A stretch of 64,000 bases of DNA from Caballeronia sp. NK8. Lineage in GTDB: Bacteria > Pseudomonadota > Gammaproteobacteria > Burkholderiales > Burkholderiaceae. This document shows positions 1 to 14,135 of the stretch, piece by piece (position 1 is the first letter of the stretch; every line of letters starts with the position of its first letter). Under the pieces are notes generated by a model. The model made no database searches. It saw only the letters and a program-made list of their open reading frames with translations, and was not told the origin of the DNA. A program made the position numbers and the translations under genes. The stretch lies in the NCBI RefSeq assembly GCF_018408855.1, contig NZ_AP024322.1:1922001-1986000 (forward strand), in the 5' to 3' direction.

Positions 1-330
1 ACCGCGCGTCGAGCCGTTCATGCCGGGCACGTTGGCGGAATTGACGGGCGCGGTGGAATTCGGCGAGACGAACTGCACGAACACCTCGCTGTCCTTCACC
101 ATGCCCATCTCATAGCGCGCGCGCTCTTCCACGGCCGCGGTGCCGCTTTGCAGGTCCTGCACTTCGCCCTGAACGCGCTCATTGCGCAATCTCAGGTTCG
201 TGTTCTTGTCAGTCTGCTGCGCGAGCTGCTGCTGCAATTCATGCACGCGCAGCCAGCCGCCGTGCCCCCACCAGAGCGGGTATTGGATCAGCACCAGCAA
301 CAGAACCAGAACGACAGTTACGAGCCGCAT
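1..330 (-). CDS. ftsB: Cell division protein FtsB (C-terminus cut by window edge)
   Basis: Bitopic inner-membrane divisome protein that joins FtsL and FtsQ. The translation from the ATG at 328-330 begins [20 protein letters not shown], a short cytoplasmic tip and one membrane segment. A Gln-rich coiled coil follows (roughly residues 30-60), then an [19 protein letters not shown] segment typical of the FtsB/DivIC family. The frame stays open to base 1, so the end lies outside the window. It sits downstream of eno on the same strand with a 114-base gap, the usual betaproteobacterial order. A weak 5-bp hairpin followed by T residues (406-419) lies in the gap, so readthrough from eno is likely but not certain. 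Confidence 0.9.
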   Translation of the reverse strand, partial: MRLVTVVLVLLLVLIQYPLWWGHGGWLRVHELQQQLAQQTDKNTNLRLRNERVQGEVQDLQSGTAAVEERARYEMGMVKDSEVFVQFVSPNSTAPVNSANVPGMNGSTRG

Positions 331-444
331 TCACGTAGCCGAAATAAGCGCCGCCCCGCGGCGGGAAACCGTTGGGCGGCGGGCTTCAAAAGATGACGCT
401 TCAAAGACGCCTTAGCGTCCTTATCGACCAAAGCGGCGAAAGCT

Positions 445-4847
<4,403 letters not shown>

Positions 4848-5669
4848 TCACGTCGATGCCCGCATCGCCTCCAGCAGGCGCTGCACGGCGCGCGCGGTAT
4901 CGATCGGGCGCTCCATCGGAAAGAGATGGCTGCCGTCCATCCATTCGAAATGCTCGCCGGCGATGCGCCGCGTCATGCCCAGGCCCACCTGCCGCACCTC
5001 GCGCGAGCGCGTCCCCGCGATGAAGCCGACCGGCACCGGCGCGCCGTGCGCGAGCCGCGCGCCGAGCGTATGCGGCAGCGTGCGGTAGATCAGATATTCG
5101 ACGTGACGATCGAACGCGAGCGCGCGCGTGCCGCTCGCATGCGCCAGCGGAATGCCGAAGTCGATATAGTCGGACAGCATGCGCTCGTCCCAGCGCGCGA
5201 ACGCGGGCTTCGCCAGAAAATGCCGCCAGGCCTCGTCGCGGCTTGCCCACTGTGTGCGGCGATTTTTTGTCGCGGCGGCGGGCGAGAGACGCTCGTCGAG
5301 CCCGGTCCATTGCGTGACGCGCAAAAGCCCGCTCTTCCAGCCAGCGATCACCGGTGAATCCAGCATCACGACACCTTTCACCCACTGCGGGCGCTTCAAC
5401 GCCGCCATCAGCGACAAATAGCCGCCGAGCGAATGCCCGACCAGCCACACTTTCGGATGCGCTTCGTCAGCTTCGCGGCGATAGCGGCTCATGTCGTCGA
5501 TGAGCTGATCGACGAGATACGGCCAGTCGCGCGTGACCGGAAAACGCGCGTCGTGACCGATGCGCTCGATGCTGCGAATCTCGTAATCGTCGGAAAGTTC
5601 GGCAAAAATCGTGCGATACGTCGACGCCGGAAAACCGTTCGCGTGCGAGAAATGGATGATGTCTTTCAA
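4848..5669 (-). CDS. Alpha/beta hydrolase family protein
   Basis: Probable serine hydrolase of unknown substrate. The alpha/beta-hydrolase oxyanion region is HFSHANGFP near the N-terminus, the nucleophile elbow is GHSLGGYLS, and a C-terminal histidine lies in DGSHLFPME. I chose a TTG start at 5667-5669 (MKDIIHFSHANG) because it lies 16 bases after the comEC stop with a GAGA stretch in front; the longer open frame would extend into comEC with Arg/Ser-rich sequence. This gives 273 residues. It is probably cotranscribed with comEC. Confidence 0.82.
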   Translation of the reverse strand: MKDIIHFSHANGFPASTYRTIFAELSDDYEIRSIERIGHDARFPVTRDWPYLVDQLIDDMSRYRREADEAHPKVWLVGHSLGGYLSLMAALKRPQWVKGVVMLDSPVIAGWKSGLLRVTQWTGLDERLSPAAATKNRRTQWASRDEAWRHFLAKPAFARWDERMLSDYIDFGIPLAHASGTRALAFDRHVEYLIYRTLPHTLGARLAHGAPVPVGFIAGTRSREVRQVGLGMTRRIAGEHFEWMDGSHLFPMERPIDTARAVQRLLEAMRAST

Positions 5670-5685
5670 GCGTGTCTCTATTTTT

Positions 5686-8169
5686 CTAGCGCGCCATCCA
5701 GTAGCGCGCGTGCGTTTGCCTGAAGCGCTCGAGCACGATTTCCGGGCCGATATCGATGCGCGCCGCGCCGTCGTCATCGCTGCGCGAGAGCGCGATCTCG
5801 CGCAGCCCGAAGCGCGCGTACACACTCGGGTGCGGATGGTGAAAGCGGTTGCGATAGCCTACCTGAAATATCGCCGCGAGCGGCCCGACGGAATCGAGGA
5901 AAGGCTCGGTCGACGAAGTGCGGCTGCCGTGATGCGGCACGATCAGCACATCCGCGCGCAACGCGGCGGCGTCGCGGGCGATCAGCGTGCGTTCGACATC
6001 CGCTTCGATATCCGCCGCGAAAAGCGCCGCGCGCCCCGCCGCGCTCGTCACCTTCAGCACGCACGACTGATGGTTCGGCTTGCCCGAAAGCGGCCCCGGC
6101 TCGGGCCACAGCATGCGGAACTCGACGCCGTCCCAGGTCCAGCGCTGCCCGGCGGCGCAGCGCAAAACCGGCGCGCCGCGTGAGCGCGCGCCGGACCACA
6201 GCGCGTCGTTCGCGGGCAGCGACGCGAGCAACTGGCGCACGGCGATCGACTGCAACACGGCGGGCGCGCCGCCCGCGTGATCCGAATCGGAATGGCTGAT
6301 GACGAGCGCATCGAGCGCGCGCACGCCTGCGGCCTGCAGATACGGCACCACGATGCGCTCGCCCGCGTGCGTCGATTCGGGACCGGGACCGGCGTCGAAC
6401 AGCAAGGCGTGCCGCGCCGTTTCGACGATCAGCGCCGAGCCCTGGCCGATGTCGAGCGCGGTGACGCGAAACGCGCCGTGCGCCGCCGGATGCGGCACGC
6501 TCGCGACGAGCGGCAGCCACGTCAACGGCGCGGCGAAGCGCAACGGCCAGCCGCGCGGCGCGAGCGCCCACGCGACGCCGGCGCACGCTGCCGCCAGCGC
6601 GAACGCATCGGGCTGCGGCAGATGCCAGAGCGGCGACGACACGGCATCGGCGAGGCGCGCGAGCAGGTCGCAGAGCACCGACAGCGCGGCATGCGCGGCG
6701 TGGAGCAGCGGCGCGTCGAGCGGCGCGGGCAGGATGAGCCCCGCGAGCGTGGCCGGTGTCACGAGCACGCTGATCCACGGAATCGCGAACGCATTCGCGA
6801 TCGGACCGACGAGCGGAATCTGCGAGAACCAGTAAACCGTGAGCGGCGCGAGCGCGATCGTCACCGCGTATTGCACTCGCGCGCCCGACGCGATGTGTCG
6901 CCGCACCCGAGCGCCCAAGCGCGCCACGATCGCGACTTTCCGACGCCTCACCGCCGGCTCGGGACGCTGCCCGACCTCGCCCGGATCGACGCGATCCCAT
7001 TGATCGATGTCGTCGTGGTCGTCCGGCTGCGCGCGCGACTCGACCCGTCCCGCCGCCGCGATCGCATGCAGGATCGCCGCCACGGCGCAGAACGACAGCC
7101 AGAACCCGGGCGACGTTACCGCCCAAGGATCGGCGATCAGCACGAACGCGAGCGCCCACAGCAACACGAGCGACGACGCCGGTCGCCGCCCGCACAGAAA
7201 CGCGATCGCGACGATCAGCAGCATGCCGAGCGTGCGTTGCGCAGGCACGTTGAATCCGGCGAGCGCGGCGTAACACGCGGCGAACAGCGCCGCACCGACC
7301 GCCGCCACCTTGGGCGCGGCGACGATCAACGGCGCGGGCACGCCCCGCCACCTCACGCGCTTCCAAACGAAGCCGGCGATCAACGCCGCCAGCCCCGCGA
7401 CGAAGCCGATATGCAATCCCGATATCGCGACGAGATGACTCGTGCCGGTCGCGCGCATGACGGCCCAGTCGGCATCGCTGACGGCGTCCTGCGCGCCCAC
7501 CGCGAGCGCGACGATGATCCCGCGATGCGGCGCACGTCCGAGCACGGTTTCGATCCGCTCGCGCGCGCGTGCACGCAGGCGATCGATCGTCAGACGCGGG
7601 CCTGTTGCATCGGGATTGAGGCGCTGTGGGACGCGCGCGGCCGAGACATAGCCCGTCGCGCGAATGCCGCGTTCGAGCAAGGACACTTCGGCATCGCGCA
7701 GGCCGAAGTTCGCGTTGGCGTGCGCGCGCTTCAGACGCGCGCTCAGCGTCCAGCGCTCGCCGGCATGGAGTTTCGTGCGATTCTCCGATAGCCATGACAA
7801 GCGCACGAGGCGCGGAAAGTCCTGCAAACCGGCGCCGTTCGCCTCGACGTCGAAGAGAAAGCGCGTGCCGTCCTCCCGTTGCTCGGGAAGCCCGCGCACG
7901 AAGCCCGTCAATTCGATATCGCGCTGCTCGTATTCGACCGGCAACTGTTCGCGCAGCCGGATATCGGCGCGTACGGCGGCATACGCGAAGCCCAGCACGC
8001 AAACCGCGACGGCAAAGCTGGCAACGCGCAGGCGCGGCCCGAGCAGACCGAGCGTCATCGCACCGCCGAACAATGCGCAACACGCGAACCACGCAAAACC
8101 ATCCGGCAAGCGAGCCTGCTGCTGCAACCACCAGACGCCACATGCAAATCCCAGCAGAATCGCCCGCAC
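5686..8169 (-). CDS. comEC: DNA internalization competence protein ComEC/Rec2
   Basis: Inner-membrane channel protein that passes single-stranded DNA into the cytoplasm during natural transformation. The 827 residues show the full architecture: an N-terminal membrane segment and DUF4131-type soluble domain (about 30-190), a polytopic competence domain with the ATGTSHLVAISGLHIGF signature (from about 235), and a C-terminal metallo-beta-lactamase-like domain containing DIGQGSALIVE and SHSDSDHAGG. An acidic loop (DDHDDIDQWDR) interrupts the membrane domain. The gene looks intact. It lies between tatD-type and hydrolase genes on the same strand. Confidence 0.95.
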   Translation of the reverse strand: MRAILLGFACGVWWLQQQARLPDGFAWFACCALFGGAMTLGLLGPRLRVASFAVAVCVLGFAYAAVRADIRLREQLPVEYEQRDIELTGFVRGLPEQREDGTRFLFDVEANGAGLQDFPRLVRLSWLSENRTKLHAGERWTLSARLKRAHANANFGLRDAEVSLLERGIRATGYVSAARVPQRLNPDATGPRLTIDRLRARARERIETVLGRAPHRGIIVALAVGAQDAVSDADWAVMRATGTSHLVAISGLHIGFVAGLAALIAGFVWKRVRWRGVPAPLIVAAPKVAAVGAALFAACYAALAGFNVPAQRTLGMLLIVAIAFLCGRRPASSLVLLWALAFVLIADPWAVTSPGFWLSFCAVAAILHAIAAAGRVESRAQPDDHDDIDQWDRVDPGEVGQRPEPAVRRRKVAIVARLGARVRRHIASGARVQYAVTIALAPLTVYWFSQIPLVGPIANAFAIPWISVLVTPATLAGLILPAPLDAPLLHAAHAALSVLCDLLARLADAVSSPLWHLPQPDAFALAAACAGVAWALAPRGWPLRFAAPLTWLPLVASVPHPAAHGAFRVTALDIGQGSALIVETARHALLFDAGPGPESTHAGERIVVPYLQAAGVRALDALVISHSDSDHAGGAPAVLQSIAVRQLLASLPANDALWSGARSRGAPVLRCAAGQRWTWDGVEFRMLWPEPGPLSGKPNHQSCVLKVTSAAGRAALFAADIEADVERTLIARDAAALRADVLIVPHHGSRTSSTEPFLDSVGPLAAIFQVGYRNRFHHPHPSVYARFGLREIALSRSDDDGAARIDIGPEIVLERFRQTHARYWMAR

Positions 8170-8233
8170 ATCTTCCTCTTCGTTTTCGTTGCCGCAGACG
8201 CTCGCTCAGAGAGACGAACGTCGATCGAAACGA

Positions 8234-9022
8234 TTATGAAGAGGCGAGCGCGAGCCGTGGGAGCGCGGCGTGAGCGTTAGCCGTTGTGCCTAGGGAAAGC
8301 GCGTTTTCGTCGATGCCGCGCAACTGCGCGAGCACCTGCGCGATGCGCGCGACCTGATCCGGCGTATTGCGCTGCTTGTAGCGCCAGGAGGGCGCGATAT
8401 CCGGCGCGTCGGTTTCGAGCACGATCGCGTCGAGCGGCAGATCGGTCGCGAGCCGGCGAATCTGCAGCGCGCGCTCGAACGTGAGATTGCCGCCGAAGCC
8501 GAGACGCATGCCCTGCGCGATGAACGCTTCGGCCTGCTGAAAGCTGCCGTTGAACGCGTGCGCGATGCCGCAATGAATGCCGTGCACGCGCAGCCCCTTC
8601 AACACCTTGTCCTGCGATTTGCGCACATGGCAGATCACGGGCAGATCGAACTCGCGCGCCAGCTTGAGCTGTTCGTTGTAGAAGAACTGCTGGCGGGCAT
8701 CGTCGAGGGTCGGCACGAAGTAATCCAGCCCGATTTCGCCGATGCCGACGAAACGCGGATCGTCCAGACTCGCTTCGATCTCATCGCGCAGCACGCGCAG
8801 ATCGTCTTCATGCGCGCCCGGCGTGAAGAGCGGATGGATGCCGAGCGCGTACGCGCCGCCCGCGATGCGATGCGCGAGCGCGCGCACCGTGGCGATATTG
8901 CCGCGATCGACGCCCGGAATCACGATGCGCGTCACGCCCGCGCCCAGCGCCGCAACGGCGACGGCGTCGCGGTCCGCATCGAACTCGCCGGCGTCGAGAT
9001 GACAGTGCGTATCGATCCACAT
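8234..9022 (-). CDS. TatD-family metal-dependent hydrolase
   Basis: Member of the TatD/YcfH nuclease family (metal-dependent TIM-barrel 3'-5' exonuclease or endonuclease in studied members). It is 262 residues. Metal-binding motifs are visible in order: DTHCHLD at the start, GIGEIGLDYF, VICHVRKS, IAHAFNGS and VLETDAPDIAP. The ATG at 9022 lies 22 bases after the lolD stop, so it probably belongs to the lol operon. Confidence 0.94.
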   Translation of the reverse strand: MWIDTHCHLDAGEFDADRDAVAVAALGAGVTRIVIPGVDRGNIATVRALAHRIAGGAYALGIHPLFTPGAHEDDLRVLRDEIEASLDDPRFVGIGEIGLDYFVPTLDDARQQFFYNEQLKLAREFDLPVICHVRKSQDKVLKGLRVHGIHCGIAHAFNGSFQQAEAFIAQGMRLGFGGNLTFERALQIRRLATDLPLDAIVLETDAPDIAPSWRYKQRNTPDQVARIAQVLAQLRGIDENALSLGTTANAHAALPRLALASS

Positions 9023-9044
9023 GGCGTCTCCCGCGCGGAACGCG

Positions 9045-9758
9045 TTATACCGGCACGGACGGCTCTTCGTGCAGCACGCCGTCGCGCAGGCGCATGATGC
9101 GGTCGCAGCGCGCGGCGAGATCGGGATCGTGCGTGACGATCACGAAGCTCGTCTCGAGCGTCTGCGACAACTCCAGCATCAGATTGAAGACGGTGTCGGC
9201 GGTGCCGCCGTCGAGATTGCCGGTCGGTTCGTCGGCGAGCACGCACGCGGGGCGCGTGACCAGCGCGCGCGCGATCGCCACGCGCTGGCGCTCGCCGCCC
9301 GACAGCTCGCCCGGCCGATGCTTCGCGCGATGCCCGATGCCCACGCGCTCCAGCATTTCCTGCGCTTCCTTGCGCGACGCCTCTTCCGACATGCGGCGGA
9401 TACGCAACGGCATCGCGACGTTGTCGAGCGCCGTGAATTCCGGCAGCAGATGATGAAACTGATACACGAAGCCGAGCGCGCGATTGCGCAGCTCGTTGCG
9501 CTCCTTTTCCTTCAGCTGCGTGAACGGCTTGCCGAGCAGCGAAACCTTGCCCGCGCTCGGCTCGTCGAGGCCGCCGAGCACATGCAGCAGCGTGCTCTTG
9601 CCCGAACCTGACGCGCCGACGATCGCGAGCTTTTCGCCGCGATAGACATCGAGTTGCGCGTTGTCGAGCACCTGCACGTTGAAGCCGCCCTGCACGAACG
9701 TCTTCGAGATCGCGGACGCCTGCAGCACCAGATTGTTGGCCGGAATCAGATCACTCAT
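9045..9758 (-). CDS. lolD: Lipoprotein-releasing ABC transporter ATPase LolD
   Basis: Cytoplasmic ATPase that powers release of outer-membrane lipoproteins from the inner membrane to LolA. From the ATG at 9758 it is 237 residues. It has Walker [11 protein letters not shown]-loop [12 protein letters not shown], signature [15 protein letters not shown], Walker [11 protein letters not shown] and switch VTHDPDLA. The [16 protein letters not shown] stretch is typical of LolD within the MacB/LolD family. Its start overlaps the end of the permease gene by 8 bases, fixing the start and indicating coupling. Confidence 0.97.
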   Translation of the reverse strand: MSDLIPANNLVLQASAISKTFVQGGFNVQVLDNAQLDVYRGEKLAIVGASGSGKSTLLHVLGGLDEPSAGKVSLLGKPFTQLKEKERNELRNRALGFVYQFHHLLPEFTALDNVAMPLRIRRMSEEASRKEAQEMLERVGIGHRAKHRPGELSGGERQRVAIARALVTRPACVLADEPTGNLDGGTADTVFNLMLELSQTLETSFVIVTHDPDLAARCDRIMRLRDGVLHEEPSVPV

Positions 9759-11004
9759 AGCGCAGCGCCTCCGCCGGACGAACCTTCGCGCCGCGCCAGC
9801 TCGGATAGAGCGTTGCGAGCGACGACAACACGAACGCGATGATGCCGATCTTCGCGACATCGCCCGGCACCAGCTCCGACGGCAGTTCGCTGATGAAATA
9901 CACCGAAGACGGCAGGAACTGCACGTTGAACAGATGCTCGATCATCGGCACGAGCCACGGAATGCTCCACGCGATGAGACAGCCGAGCGACACGCCGAGC
10001 GCGGTGCCGATGAAGCCGATCGTCACGCCCTGCACGACGAAGATCTTCATGATCGAGCCGGGCTGCGCGCCGAGCGTGCGCAGGATCGCGATATCGGCCT
10101 GCTTGTCGGTGACGGTCATGACGAGCGAGGACACGAGATTGAACGCCGCGACCGCGATGATCAGCGTGAGGATGATGAACATCATGCGCTTTTCGATCTG
10201 CACGGCGGAGAACCAGGTCTTGTTCTGCTGCGTCCAGTCGCGGATATAGAGATCGCCCGAAAGCGTGCGCGCGAGCTGGCGCGCGACTTCGGGCGCGCGC
10301 TGCATGTCTTTCAGTCGCAGCCGCACGCCGGTAGGCGCGGGCAGGCGGAAGAGCGCCTCGGCGTCGCGGATCGAAATGAGCGCGAGCGTCGAATCGTATT
10401 CGTAGTGCCCGGACTCGAAGATGCCGACCACGGTGAATTGCTTGAGACGCGGCATCATCCCCGCCGGCGTGATGGTGCCTTCGGGCGCGACGAGGGTGAT
10501 CTTGTCGCCGTCCATCACGCCGAGATTGGCCGCCAGATCCTTGCCCAGCACGATGCCGAATTCGCCTGGCCTGAGATCCGCGAGCTTGCCAGCGCGCATT
10601 TCCTTGCCGATATCCGACACTTCCGGCTCCAGCGACGGCTCCACACCGCGCAATGCGACGCCGCTCACCGCGCCCTGGCGCGTGAGCAGCGCCTGCGCTT
10701 CGACATAGGGCGCGGCGCCGGTCACTTCCGGATTGCGGCGCGCTTCCTGCGCCGTCAGTTGCCAGTTGGGCATGGAGCCGGTCGGCGAAAAGATTTCGAC
10801 GTGCGCGAGGACCGACAGCATCCGGTCGCGCACTTCCTTCTGGAAGCCGTTCATGACCGACAGCACGACGATCAGCGCGGCGACGCCGAGCGCGATGCCC
10901 GCCATCGACACGAGCGCGATGAAGGAGATGAAGCCGTTGCCTGTGGTGCGTTTGCTGGCGCGCGTGTAGCGCCAGCCTATCTGCCATTCGTACGGAAGTT
11001 TCAA
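9751..11004 (-). CDS. lolC: Lipoprotein-releasing system permease (LolC/LolE/LolF type)
   Basis: Inner-membrane permease partner of LolD. The 417-residue protein from a TTG start (11002-11004, [16 protein letters not shown]) has one N-terminal membrane segment ([19 protein letters not shown]), a large periplasmic MacB-like domain, and three C-terminal segments ending in [21 protein letters not shown], the canonical Lol end. The TTG is preceded by AGAAAGGAATCGC; the upstream extension of the open frame is low-complexity and lacks a ribosome site. Only one permease gene is adjacent to lolD, so it may work as a homodimer (LolF type) unless a second copy exists elsewhere. Confidence 0.93.
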   Translation of the reverse strand: MKLPYEWQIGWRYTRASKRTTGNGFISFIALVSMAGIALGVAALIVVLSVMNGFQKEVRDRMLSVLAHVEIFSPTGSMPNWQLTAQEARRNPEVTGAAPYVEAQALLTRQGAVSGVALRGVEPSLEPEVSDIGKEMRAGKLADLRPGEFGIVLGKDLAANLGVMDGDKITLVAPEGTITPAGMMPRLKQFTVVGIFESGHYEYDSTLALISIRDAEALFRLPAPTGVRLRLKDMQRAPEVARQLARTLSGDLYIRDWTQQNKTWFSAVQIEKRMMFIILTLIIAVAAFNLVSSLVMTVTDKQADIAILRTLGAQPGSIMKIFVVQGVTIGFIGTALGVSLGCLIAWSIPWLVPMIEHLFNVQFLPSSVYFISELPSELVPGDVAKIGIIAFVLSSLATLYPSWRGAKVRPAEALRYE

Positions 11005-11251
11005 GCGATTCCTTTCTGCTGCTGGTTCAGCGTTGTTGTGCCCCGGGTGCATCGTATGAATACGCGGCGGCGGTCTTCGCGGATGCGTGCCGCCTGCGGC
11101 GAAGCGCGTTGACGACCACGGCCAAGCGCGAAATTTGCGAAAGTTTGCCATATATGAGGAAAGCGTCGCACTAGCACGCGTCGATCGCGAGGCAAAACCG
11201 GTCTGGCGCGCCCCGTCGCCCTATCCGCTTTGCCCTACAATGCCGAGCATC

Positions 11252-12334
11252 ATGCCCGTTCAACATCTCCATCTCCTGTTGCCGTTCGCCCTGCCCTCGG
11301 CCGCGGACGCCGCCACCGCCCTGCACGGACTGGAGAGCGCGGCGCTCGATAAGCTGCTCGCCCGCGCCACGCTCGAAGAGCGCATCGTCGGCGAGGATTT
11401 TCAGCGCACGCTGCCGCACGAACGCTGGATCGCGCGGCGCTTCAACGCCGTCACGCCCACCGACCAGCGTTACGCCGACGACGCCCCGCTCGCGCCCTTC
11501 ATGCTGCTCGCCGATGGCGGCACGCCCGGCGATGCGATGTGGGCCTGCATCGAGCCGGTGCACGTGCGGATCGCGCACGATCATCTGGTGCTGATCGACC
11601 CCGACACGCTCGGCGTGCATACCGAGGAAGCGCGCGCGCTGCTGCAGACCGCACGGCCGGTGATCGAAGACCTCGGCGTGACGCTGCAAGCGCCGACGCC
11701 GCTGCGCTGGTACGTATCCGGCGACGCGCTGGGCGCGCTCGCGGGCGCATCGCCGCTGCGCGCGACGGGCCGCAACATCGAAATCTGGCTGCCGCACGAG
11801 GCCCGCACCGGCGAACGCTCGCGCGCGTGGATGAAGCTGCAGAACGAAGTGCAGATGGCCTGGTTCGAGCATCCGCTGAACCTCGAGCGCGAATCGCGCG
11901 GGCTGCCCGCGATCAATTCGATCTGGCTGCACGGACAAGGCGCGCTGCGGCCCGTGCAAAGCCCGTTTGCGCGCGTGATGTCGGACGCCGCCGCGACGCG
12001 CGGTCTTGCGCTCGCGGCGGGCGTGAAACCGTCGATGCCGCCGGAGTCGTTCGCATCGCTGCCCAGCGACGGCGTGCAAGGTACGACGCTCGTCGAGCTG
12101 AATCCTTTCTCCGCGCCGTTCATCGAACTGGATTGGGCGCGCTGGAACGCATCGCTCAAGGAACTCGAAAGCGCGTGGTTCGCCCCCGCGTTGCGCGCGC
12201 TCACCGATGGCTCGCTCGGCCGCCTGAGCCTCACGCTCTGCGGCGACACCGGCTCGGTCACGCTCTCGGTCACGCGCGCGGATCTGCGCAAGTTCTGGCG
12301 GCGCCGTCCGATCGCGGCGCTCTTCATCGAATAA
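11252..12334 (+). CDS. RpfE-type regulatory/phosphoglycerate mutase-like protein
   Basis: Cytoplasmic protein of the family found directly upstream of recJ in beta- and xanthomonad gammaproteobacteria (called RpfE in Xanthomonas, often annotated phosphoglycerate-mutase-like). It is 360 residues from the ATG at 11252 (MPVQHLHLLLPFALP). An alternative ATG four codons upstream at 11240 overlaps a TACAAT box. Visible features are LHLLLPFALPSA, WACIEPVHVRIAHDHLVLID and a C-terminal DTGSVTLSVTRADLRKFWRR. I know no proven biochemical role. It ends 13 bases before recJ, so the two are cotranscribed. Confidence 0.8.
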   Translation: MPVQHLHLLLPFALPSAADAATALHGLESAALDKLLARATLEERIVGEDFQRTLPHERWIARRFNAVTPTDQRYADDAPLAPFMLLADGGTPGDAMWACIEPVHVRIAHDHLVLIDPDTLGVHTEEARALLQTARPVIEDLGVTLQAPTPLRWYVSGDALGALAGASPLRATGRNIEIWLPHEARTGERSRAWMKLQNEVQMAWFEHPLNLERESRGLPAINSIWLHGQGALRPVQSPFARVMSDAAATRGLALAAGVKPSMPPESFASLPSDGVQGTTLVELNPFSAPFIELDWARWNASLKELESAWFAPALRALTDGSLGRLSLTLCGDTGSVTLSVTRADLRKFWRRRPIAALFIE

Positions 12335-12347
12335 GGTACTTCCTGCA

Positions 12348-14051
12348 ATGACGCGAATCGTTACGCGCGCCCCCTCTCCCGCCGACGCCGAAGCGCTGAT
12401 GCGCCACGGCCTGCATCCCGTCATCGCGCGCCTGTACGCGGCGCGCGGCGTCACGTCGCCCGATGACGTCGAAACCGAGTTCAAACGCCTGCACGCGCCC
12501 GCCGGCCTGAAAGGGTGCGACGACGCCGCCGCCGTGCTCGCCGATGCGCTCGCGGCAGGCAAGCGCATGCTAGTCGTCGCGGATTACGACTGCGACGGCG
12601 CAACCGCCTGCGCGGTGGCCGTGCGCGGGCTGCGCATGTTCGGCGCGCACATCGACTATCTGGTGCCGAACCGCTTCGAATACGGCTACGGGCTCACGCC
12701 TGAAATCGTCGAGCTGGCCGCGCGTTCGAAGACCGGCCTGCCCGAACTGCTCATCACGGTCGATAACGGCATCGCCAGCGTCGACGGCGTTGCTGCGGCG
12801 AACGCGCTCGGCATCGACGTGCTCGTCACCGATCATCACCTGCCCGGCGACGAACTGCCCGCCGCGCGCGCGATCGTCAATCCGAACCAGCCGGGCTGCG
12901 CGTTTCCGAGCAAGTGCATCGCGGGCGTGGGCGTCATGTTTTATGTGCTGCTGGCGCTGCGCGCGGAGTTGCGCCGCCGCGGCGCTTATTCCGATGGCAC
13001 GCCCGAGCCGCGTCTGGACGGCCTGCTCGATCTCGTCGCGCTCGGCACCGTCGCCGATGTCGTGAAGCTCGATTGCAACAACCGCATTCTGGTCGCGCAG
13101 GGTTTGAAGCGGATTCGCTCGGGGCGCATGCAGCCGGGCATCGCCGCGCTCTTTCGCGCCGCCGGGCGCGACGCGCGCGCGGCGTCGGGCTTCGATCTCG
13201 GCTTCGCGCTCGGCCCGCGTCTGAACGCGGCGGGACGGCTGTCGGACATGTCGCTCGGCATCGAATGCCTGACCACCGACGACGTCGGCCGCGCGTGGGA
13301 ACTCGCGCAACAGCTCGATTCGATGAACCGCGAGCGACGCGAAATCGAAGCCGGGATGCAGCAGCAGGCGCTCGCCGAACTGCAGACGATCGATCCGGGC
13401 GAGCGCGCGACGCTCACGCTCTACGACGCGAGCTGGCATCAGGGCGTGATCGGAATCGTCGCGGGGCGGCTGAAGGAGCGGTTTCATCGGCCGTCGTTCA
13501 CCTTCGCCCATGCCGACGACAGCGGTATGCTCTGCAAGGGCTCCGGCCGCTCGATTCCCGGTTTTCATCTGCGCGATGCCGTCGATCTGATCAGCAAGCG
13601 CGAGCCCGGCCTCATCCACAAGTTCGGCGGCCACGCGATGGCCGCGGGCCTGACGATGTCCACCGCCGACATTCCGCGCTTCACCGCCGCGTTCGAGGCG
13701 ATCGGACGCGAATGGCTGACGGCGGAGGCGCTGTCGCGCACCGTCGAAACCGATGGCGAACTGGAAGACGCCTACTTCACGCCGCAATTCGTCGAAATGC
13801 TCGACGCGGCGGTCTGGGGACAAGGCTTTCCCGCGCCGACGTTTTCCGGCGAGTTCGAAGTCGCGTCGCAGGCGCTTGTGAAGGAGAAGCATCTGAAGCT
13901 GTCGCTGTTGCGCGGGCGTCAGCGTTTCAACGCGATCTGGTTCAACCACGTCGATCCGCTGCCGCCGCGCGCAACCGTCGCGTACCGGCTCGTCAGCGAT
14001 TCGTGGAACGGCGTCGCGCGGGTGCAACTGATCGTCGAGCACGCGGGCTGA
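12348..14051 (+). CDS. recJ: Single-stranded-DNA-specific exonuclease RecJ
   Basis: 5'-3' exonuclease of RecF-pathway recombination and mismatch repair. The 567 residues show the DHH phosphoesterase motifs: [12 protein letters not shown] (motif I), TVDNGIAS (II), [12 protein letters not shown] with the DHH triad (III), and [13 protein letters not shown] (IV). The DHHA1 part has the [13 protein letters not shown] and [12 protein letters not shown] motifs, and an OB-type end is present. Its start follows the RpfE-like stop by 13 bases. Confidence 0.97.
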   Translation: MTRIVTRAPSPADAEALMRHGLHPVIARLYAARGVTSPDDVETEFKRLHAPAGLKGCDDAAAVLADALAAGKRMLVVADYDCDGATACAVAVRGLRMFGAHIDYLVPNRFEYGYGLTPEIVELAARSKTGLPELLITVDNGIASVDGVAAANALGIDVLVTDHHLPGDELPAARAIVNPNQPGCAFPSKCIAGVGVMFYVLLALRAELRRRGAYSDGTPEPRLDGLLDLVALGTVADVVKLDCNNRILVAQGLKRIRSGRMQPGIAALFRAAGRDARAASGFDLGFALGPRLNAAGRLSDMSLGIECLTTDDVGRAWELAQQLDSMNRERREIEAGMQQQALAELQTIDPGERATLTLYDASWHQGVIGIVAGRLKERFHRPSFTFAHADDSGMLCKGSGRSIPGFHLRDAVDLISKREPGLIHKFGGHAMAAGLTMSTADIPRFTAAFEAIGREWLTAEALSRTVETDGELEDAYFTPQFVEMLDAAVWGQGFPAPTFSGEFEVASQALVKEKHLKLSLLRGRQRFNAIWFNHVDPLPPRATVAYRLVSDSWNGVARVQLIVEHAG

Positions 14052-14099
14052 GCAGGCGCACCGGGCAGCGCCGAAGCCGGGGAAACACTGTCAATCGGC

Positions 14100-14105
14100 T
14101 ATAAT
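14100..14105 (+). promoter_or_regulatory. Candidate -10 box in front of prfB
   Basis: TATAAT occurs 31 bases before the prfB ATG, in the 84-base gap after recJ. No convincing -35 is visible, so prfB may have its own promoter or be read through from recJ. Confidence 0.35.
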
Positions 14106-14135
14106 TTCATCTTTTTACGAAGCCGAAGATCGACA

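Noticed and set aside
5670..5825. N-terminal extension of the alpha/beta hydrolase to an ATG at 5825
   Set aside because: It lies inside comEC, is Arg/Ser/Ala-rich, and the hydrolase domain begins right after the TTG at 5669.
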